Source of the DNA: [Flavobacterium] thermophilum
GTDB lineage: Bacteria; Bacillota; Bacilli; Bacillales; Anoxybacillaceae
Length of the DNA stretch: 64,000 bases
Direction of reading: 5' to 3'
NCBI GenBank assembly: GCA_900450595.1
Contig: UGGS01000001.1
Coordinates: forward strand, 806,001 to 870,000
Position numbers and translations under genes: made by a program. Under the pieces are notes generated by a model. It worked only from the letters and a program-made list of their open reading frames with translations, was not told the origin of the DNA and made no database searches. Shown one piece after another: positions 62,492 through 64,000 of the stretch. Numbering within the stretch: the stretch's first letter is position 1; each line of letters begins with the position of its first letter.

Positions 62492-64000
62492 TCATCCTTC
62501 TTCTCCTTTGCCAATCCCCTTCGCCGGTTCTTTCCAGACGTCCACCACTGCTCCCGCTTCATCCGTATCGATGACAAACGAGCCGGTGGCGTAGCGGTCC
62601 GACAAGCGAAGCGACGCAGTCTCCACCATCTCCGTCGCCCCTTTTTCCGTCCGCAGCCCGACCGTCCCCTCGCTCTCGCCGACCAAAACCGCTCCGGCCA
62701 CGCAGTGCGGGTTTGATTTCACTTCGCGCACGATTCGCACACCCCGCTTGGCGCGCGAGGATGGCTCAAACTCGCCTAGCGCCATTTTTTTCACCGCCCC
62801 GCGCTGCGTCGCGACAACGAGAAAACCGCGGTCTTCAGGGCGAAGCGGGCAGGCGGCGGCGACAAAGTCTCCTTCTTTTAGTTGAATCCCTTTCACCCCG
62901 GCAGCGCGCACGCCGACCAGGCTGATTTCTTCTTCGGCAAACAAAAGTGCATAGCCATCATGCGTCGCCAGCCAAAGGAGGCCGCGGCCGTCCGTCGCAT
63001 AGACGGCGGCGACCTCATCATCGTCTTTCACATGGACCGCAACAAGCGGGCGCGTGTAGCGCTGCACTTGGTATTGGGAAAGCTCGGTCCGTTTCACCAT
63101 CCCTTGCCTCGTGACGAAGACGAGCTGTTCGTCCGTCTCAAACGAGGAAACAGGGACAGCGGCGATGAGCTCATCGTCGCGTTCCAGCGGAATCAAGCTT
63201 GAAATATGCTGGCCGACCTCTTTCCAGCGGATGTCCGGCAGCGTATGAACCGGGCAATACAAATAATAGCCGCGGCGGGTGAACAGCAAGAGCACATCGG
63301 TCGTATTCATCTCGAGCTGGGCGAGCAGACGGTCGGTCTCCTTCATGCCGATGTCCTGACCGTTCGATGCGCTGTACGAACGGTAGCTCGTTCGTTTCAC
63401 GTATCCTTCCTTTGTCACGGTCACGATCACATCTTCAGCCGGAATGAGCGCTTCAACGTTCACTTTCAGCTCTTCGATCTCCTCTTCAATCGCCGTCCGC
63501 CGCTCGTCAGCATATTGCTTTTTCATGGCCTTCAATTCTTTTTTAATGACCGACAACAGCTTGTTCTCATCGGCCAACACCGCGCTCAGCTCGGCGATCG
63601 TTTTGTCGAGCTCTTCCGCTTCCTGCCGAAGCGCGGCGATATCGGTGTTTGTCAGCCGGTAAAGCTGAAGCGTCACGATCGCTTCCGCTTGCGCCTCGGT
63701 GAACCCGTAGCCCGCCATCAGCCGATCTTTCGCATCGCGCTTGTCACTCGACGCCCGAATCGTCGCGATCACCTCATCCAAAATCGAGAGCGCTTTGATC
63801 AACCCGTCGACAATATGCTTCCGCTCGTTCGCTTTTTTGAGCTCAAAATGCGAACGGTTCGTGACGACGTCCTTCCGGTGGGCGATGTAGGCATCCAACA
63901 GCTCCGGCAAGCTCATCAGCTTCGGCCGGCGTTCATGGATCGCCACCATGTTGAAGCTGTATGGCACTTGCAAATCGGTGTTTTTGTATAAATAGTTAAG
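62492..64000 (-). CDS. parC: DNA topoisomerase IV subunit A (5' end outside window)
   Basis: The frame is open to the window edge, so only the C-terminal 500 residues are here. Visible are the tower/coiled-coil part (LMSLPELLDAYIAHRKDVVTNR, KALSILDEVIATIRASSDKR) and the C-terminal beta-pinwheel with its repeated blades (VTVTKEGYVKRTSYRSY, LLLFTRRGYYLYCPVH, LVFVTRQGMVKRTELSQY). The GyrA-specific QRRGG(R/K)G box is absent, which favours ParC. It decatenates daughter chromosomes. In B. subtilis parEC is also near the terminus. Confidence 0.92.
   Translation of the reverse strand, partial: LNYLYKNTDLQVPYSFNMVAIHERRPKLMSLPELLDAYIAHRKDVVTNRSHFELKKANERKHIVDGLIKALSILDEVIATIRASSDKRDAKDRLMAGYGFTEAQAEAIVTLQLYRLTNTDIAALRQEAEELDKTIAELSAVLADENKLLSVIKKELKAMKKQYADERRTAIEEEIEELKVNVEALIPAEDVIVTVTKEGYVKRTSYRSYSASNGQDIGMKETDRLLAQLEMNTTDVLLLFTRRGYYLYCPVHTLPDIRWKEVGQHISSLIPLERDDELIAAVPVSSFETDEQLVFVTRQGMVKRTELSQYQVQRYTRPLVAVHVKDDDEVAAVYATDGRGLLWLATHDGYALLFAEEEISLVGVRAAGVKGIQLKEGDFVAAACPLRPEDRGFLVVATQRGAVKKMALGEFEPSSRAKRGVRIVREVKSNPHCVAGAVLVGESEGTVGLRTEKGATEMVETASLRLSDRYATGSFVIDTDEAGAVVDVWKEPAKGIGKGEEG

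Overview
The window looks like a Geobacillus chromosome (thermophilic Bacillaceae). The DNA is GC-rich and starts are often GTG or TTG with strong AGGAGG-type ribosome sites. The nitric oxide synthase is oxygenase-only, as in G. stearothermophilus. There is a Bacillus-type replication terminator protein (rtp), parC, and a Bacillus-style NsrR/Hmp pair. Species cannot be fixed from the sequence alone.

Layout. 1-5 kb: end of an ABC-2 exporter, a decayed membrane gene, a three-tRNA operon (Pro-CGG, Ala-CGC, Ser-CGA), an integrase scrap, mazEF and pirin. 5-6.6 kb: nitroreductase and sirtuin. 6.7-16.3 kb: a long operon for a CoA-ester beta-oxidation cycle (acyl-CoA dehydrogenase, SDR, two MaoC proteins, thiolase), a TetR regulator and a complete Liv-type ABC importer. 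16.8-23.6 kb: queT, chrA, yhgE, then a coupled small membrane protein, NO synthase and ABC ATPase. 24-26.6 kb: two SDRs and an enoyl-CoA hydratase behind the same 18-bp palindrome that controls the first operon. 26.6-30 kb: Hanks kinase with a His-rich partner, and topB. 30-34 kb: a two-component system with an internally deleted kinase, a VTT-domain gene split by a TnpB element, and a YdhK lipoprotein. 34-42 kb: amino-acid permease, two bacterial PH-domain proteins, several short or broken genes, a truncated second TnpB, and katG behind a PerR-like box. 42.3-43.6 kb: an AT-rich module of a strong promoter, two tandem RNA hairpins and a DUF3800-like protein. 43.7-54 kb: nudix, NrnB-like nuclease, vWA/MoxR pair, rtp, purU, an IS1182-family element and hmp. 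54-64 kb: nsrR, speE, acyl-CoA dehydrogenase-like protein, class V aminotransferase, thioesterase, NhaC antiporter, a trehalose-6-phosphate hydrolase remnant, a MerR/coiled-coil protein and the 3' part of parC.

The region appears to be the replication terminus. Genes run mostly rightward up to about 26 kb and mostly leftward after about 44 kb. rtp lies at 49.4-49.8 kb. Three copies of a motif closely resembling the RTP-binding core of Bacillus Ter sites lie at 16.69 kb (plus) and at 59.42 and 60.97 kb (minus). Their polarity would let forks in and stop them leaving, so the set reads as a fork trap around rtp.

Other points worth attention: the DUF3800/tandem-hairpin module; the TetR-palindrome regulon; a direct-repeat box with identical promoter geometry in front of both the two-component operon and ydhK; and the TnpB insertion, whose empty target, TAM and guide can all be read from the interrupted gene.
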